Part shown: piece after piece, positions 22,754-24,266 of the stretch | How the letters are laid out: each line of letters begins with the position of its first letter | Numbering within the stretch: position 1 is the first letter of the stretch | Source: a virus | Direction: 5' to 3' (one strand) | DNA: 24,266 bases | IMG/VR virus record: IMGVR_UViG_3300030406_001594 | Location: 14,441 to 38,706 of that record | The notes under the pieces: generated by a model | The model's input: the letters and a program-made list of their open reading frames with translations, nothing else | Told to the model about the DNA's origin: nothing | The model's database searches: none | Made by a program: the position numbers and the translations under genes

Positions 22754-23183
22754 TTAATTTAGATTTAATTGTTTGCTTTTCTTCTAATAATTCTTTAATC
22801 TGTTTGTTTAAAATATTGACTTTGACATCAATAATTTTAATTCTATTCTGTCTTTCGTGTAGTACAACCTCTCCGTTCATTACATCACAAAGGCTTTTAG
22901 CTTCTTTAAACTTCTCACTATAGCCATTCCAGAAAGTCATGTTTGACTCATGGTTTTTTCTGTAATACAACGTCGTGGTTCTATCTACTCCTATTGTTTC
23001 AGCAACTACAACTGGAGGTAACGACTCCAATAACGCACAGGCTAGAGCCATTTTAGTTTGCACTACCTCTGCTTTTCTACTTGGTAGTGGTTCGCAGCCA
23101 AGATTTCTATAGTATGCTTTCTTCACTTCTTTGGCGCATTCAAATGCGATGCGGTGCTTCAAAGGTATGTTATTGTTATCCAT
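22746..23183 (-). CDS. DnaA domain IV-like helix-turn-helix protein
   Basis: 145 residues. The helical region (about 8-80) contains KMALACALLESLPPVVVAE and GVDRTTTLYYRKNHE, which resembles the DnaA C-terminal DNA-binding domain motif (...H-T-T-V-x...). There is no AAA+ part, so it is a stand-alone DNA-binding domain, not a DnaA initiator. The second half is a coiled-coil-prone region with Lys/Glu. It may bind an origin or act as a regulator of the replication unit. Its stop overlaps the annealing-protein start by eight bases; it follows the upstream gene by nine bases. Confidence 0.7.
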   Translation of the reverse strand: MDNNNIPLKHRIAFECAKEVKKAYYRNLGCEPLPSRKAEVVQTKMALACALLESLPPVVVAETIGVDRTTTLYYRKNHESNMTFWNGYSEKFKEAKSLCDVMNGEVVLHERQNRIKIIDVKVNILNKQIKELLEEKQTIKSKLNE

Positions 23184-23192
23184 ATTGCAAAT

Positions 23193-23522
23193 TTATTTTG
23201 ACTTTTCTTTTATTTCTTCATGAATCTCTACATATCTCTGCATAGTTTGCATTACTTTCTTCATGCTATCAGCCACATACCACAGCTTTTCTTCTGTGGT
23301 AAAGAAGTGTTCTGACTGCATCATGTTTGGGATAATCTCATTACAAGAGTCATCTGAATGATCCAGGAATGATTGTAGCATTTCGCTGGTAGGTTTTTTT
23401 ACCCATTCCAAAACATCTAATTCTATGATGTCTTCACTTGCAAAGAGAATAGCAACAGCCTCAGGCTTTGTCCTCGCTTTAAAGTGTTTGTTGATATATT
23501 TAATTGCAGCCTCGTTTGTCAT
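23193..23522 (-). CDS. Small acidic helical protein, function unknown
   Basis: 109 residues from the ATG at 23522, which shares its A with the preceding TAA (TAATG); the longer frame from 23543 would overlap the neighbour by 22 bases. Predicted largely alpha-helical and acidic (ASEDIIELDVLEWVKKPTSE and MQTMQRYVEIHEEIKEKSK at the end). No membrane segment, Cys cluster or recognised motif. It is an early gene of the minus-strand unit by position. Confidence 0.6.
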   Translation of the reverse strand: MTNEAAIKYINKHFKARTKPEAVAILFASEDIIELDVLEWVKKPTSEMLQSFLDHSDDSCNEIIPNMMQSEHFFTTEEKLWYVADSMKKVMQTMQRYVEIHEEIKEKSK

Positions 23523-23713
23523 TAGAATCCAAAGTTTTTGCACAAATCGTACACGTTTGACATTTTGGCTACTAGCTTATGGTTGTTTACGCTAGAGTCC
23601 CACCTAGCATCCTCATATTCTTTCACGAAGAGCTTGATAAGATGCATTGCATCGACATGCTTGGGTGTTAGCTGCATTGTTTTCGGAAACATAAATTCTG
23701 TTGTTTTACTCAT
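23522..23713 (-). CDS. Small protein, function unknown
   Basis: 63 residues from ATG 23713, one base after the previous stop (TAACATG); ATG 23728 would overlap that gene. It contains FMFPKTMQLTPKHVDAMHLI and a helical acidic/aromatic middle (KLFVKEYEDARWDSS). No motif is recognised. The stop is shared with the following start, so it is translationally coupled to the 109-aa gene. Confidence 0.55.
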   Translation of the reverse strand: MSKTTEFMFPKTMQLTPKHVDAMHLIKLFVKEYEDARWDSSVNNHKLVAKMSNVYDLCKNFGF

Positions 23714-23714
23714 G

Positions 23715-24158
23715 TTATTTTCTTTCATACGTTATTAATCCCCACAAGACGCTAATCTTTTTAGCACCTGTTTGTGGTGTTACTTCTCTTTTTGGAACTT
23801 CATTCCTTACTTCACGGGTTGGTGTGTTCTGCACTTCTATTTCTTCTAATTCTTTTATAGCTTTTTCAACAGAGCTAGATAATCTAAACCTATTTTCATC
23901 TACAGTTATAACAAATTTCTCAAAGTTTTTTGCATACACACCTGAATTACTTTCAGGATCTTGGAATTTACTTTTGCCTGCCTGAATTCTTAGCATCATG
24001 TGTTTTAATGCTCCCATACTTCTACCTAAAGTTTCAGATATAACTTTCATTGTTTTTTCAGAGTAACCCGATGGCGCTCCTACTTCCATTAGATAAATCG
24101 CATCTTGTGCTGTCCACTTCTTGTTTGCGAACTCTTTTTTAGTTTTTAAATTTGACAT
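23715..24158 (-). CDS. Myb/SANT-like HTH protein with C-terminal WGL motif
   Basis: 147 residues. An N-terminal helical region (KKWTAQDAIYLMEVG, then KVISETLGRSMGALKHMM) has the tryptophan-led tri-helical shape of Myb/SANT-type DNA-binding domains, with LGRSxGAL as the recognition-like helix. A charged linker (EELEEIEVQN and TREVRNEVPKREVT) leads to a short ending KISVLWGLITYERK. I associate a short hydrophobic ...WGL... ending with several phage proteins, possibly as a docking peptide, but that is recollection. As the first gene transcribed in the minus-strand unit it could be an early regulator. The start is preceded by an A-rich leader (24159-24191). Confidence 0.6.
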   Translation of the reverse strand: MSNLKTKKEFANKKWTAQDAIYLMEVGAPSGYSEKTMKVISETLGRSMGALKHMMLRIQAGKSKFQDPESNSGVYAKNFEKFVITVDENRFRLSSSVEKAIKELEEIEVQNTPTREVRNEVPKREVTPQTGAKKISVLWGLITYERK

Positions 24159-24191
24159 TGTTTATTTGTTTTATATGTTAATTAAATTTAG

Positions 24192-24239
24192 TGTGAGCAA
24201 GAGGAATCGAACCTCAATGCATAACCAATAAAAGCAGTC
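24192..24239 (-). tRNA. tRNA-like 3' half (Lys-UUU-like anticodon arm and T arm), possibly degenerate or an attachment site
   Basis: On the minus strand, GACTG (24235-24239) and TGGTT (24223-24227) pair with G-U wobbles around a 7-base loop CTTTTAT, which places TTT (Lys) as anticodon with T before and A after. After a 6-base variable region, TGAGG-TTCGATT-CCTCT is a T arm with the invariant TTCGATT loop, but its outermost pair is T-T. TGCTCAC plus A at 24192-24199 would be the acceptor 3' strand. The upstream bases to 24266 do not form a D arm or a matching GTGAGCA 5' acceptor, so a canonical full tRNA is not supported. CCA is not encoded. Confidence 0.4.
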
Positions 24240-24266
24240 AATCGGGTAGGGGCATCACACCCTAGC

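Noticed and set aside
17349-24158. CRISPR-Cas or toxin-antitoxin module among the small minus-strand genes
   Set aside because: No spaced direct repeats and no toxin or antitoxin motif; the genes fit a replication unit.
24192-24266. A tRNA-His reading using TGTGAT (GTG anticodon) between TAGGG and CCCTA
   Set aside because: The loop would be 8 bases and would leave a 30-base insert before the T arm; the Lys(UUU)-like arm gives normal loop size and spacing.

Overview
The window looks like part of a double-stranded DNA tailed-phage genome (or a prophage derived from one) whose host is a marine Bacteroidetes/Flavobacteriia-like bacterium. The host assignment rests on several independent signs. 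One is a secreted protein built from GCTDPxAxNYxxxANxDDGSC repeats with a C-terminal type IX secretion (T9SS) sorting domain. Another is a BT4734/VirE_N-type primase fused to a DnaB-like helicase. The DNA is AT-rich, Shine-Dalgarno sites are generally weak or absent with A-rich leaders, and there is a candidate TAnnTTTG (-7) box. No rRNA, integrase, transposase, CRISPR array, capsid, portal or terminase gene is visible.

Layout. Positions 1-15389 are on the + strand and hold virion and late genes: a giant (>2900 residue) internal virion/polyvalent protein already open at the left edge; a 3-TM holin-like protein; an envelope-directed cassette at 9180-12945 (T9SS repeat protein, a 62-aa CPCPAC protein, and a predicted outer-membrane beta-barrel); two Met/Gly-rich proteins sharing a GGMMR motif; a small membrane/coiled-coil protein; a small basic protein; an exported thioredoxin-fold protein lacking CxxC; and another basic protein. 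Many of these start on the stop codon of the gene before (TAATG or ATGA), suggesting one translationally coupled late transcript.

At 15391-15410 a GC hairpin separates two convergent transcription units. Positions 15416-24158 are on the - strand and hold nucleotide-metabolism, replication and recombination genes. In transcription order (right to left) these are: a Myb/SANT-like HTH protein, two small proteins, a DnaA-domain-IV-like HTH protein, a putative single-strand annealing protein, a RecE-like PD-(D/E)XK exonuclease, an inverted repeat containing a -7 box, an SSB-like protein ending in DLPF, two unknown proteins, a DUF3310 protein, the primase-helicase, a T7 endonuclease I-like resolvase, an unknown protein, a third PD-(D/E)XK nuclease, and an adenosylcobalamin-dependent (class II) ribonucleotide reductase. 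The right edge holds a tRNA-like 3' half (Lys-UUU-like anticodon arm plus T arm) without a recognisable D arm; it could be a degenerate tRNA or an attachment site.

How the genes fit together. The minus-strand set is a plausible replication/recombination module: dNTP supply, priming and unwinding, ssDNA coating, exonuclease plus annealing protein, and junction resolution. The plus-strand set is late. The most unusual part is the 9180-12945 cassette, through which the phage appears to deliver a host-style T9SS cargo and an outer-membrane barrel to the cell envelope. All functional statements are read from sequence motifs and family knowledge; no database search was run. No gene-free stretch exceeds about 110 bases.
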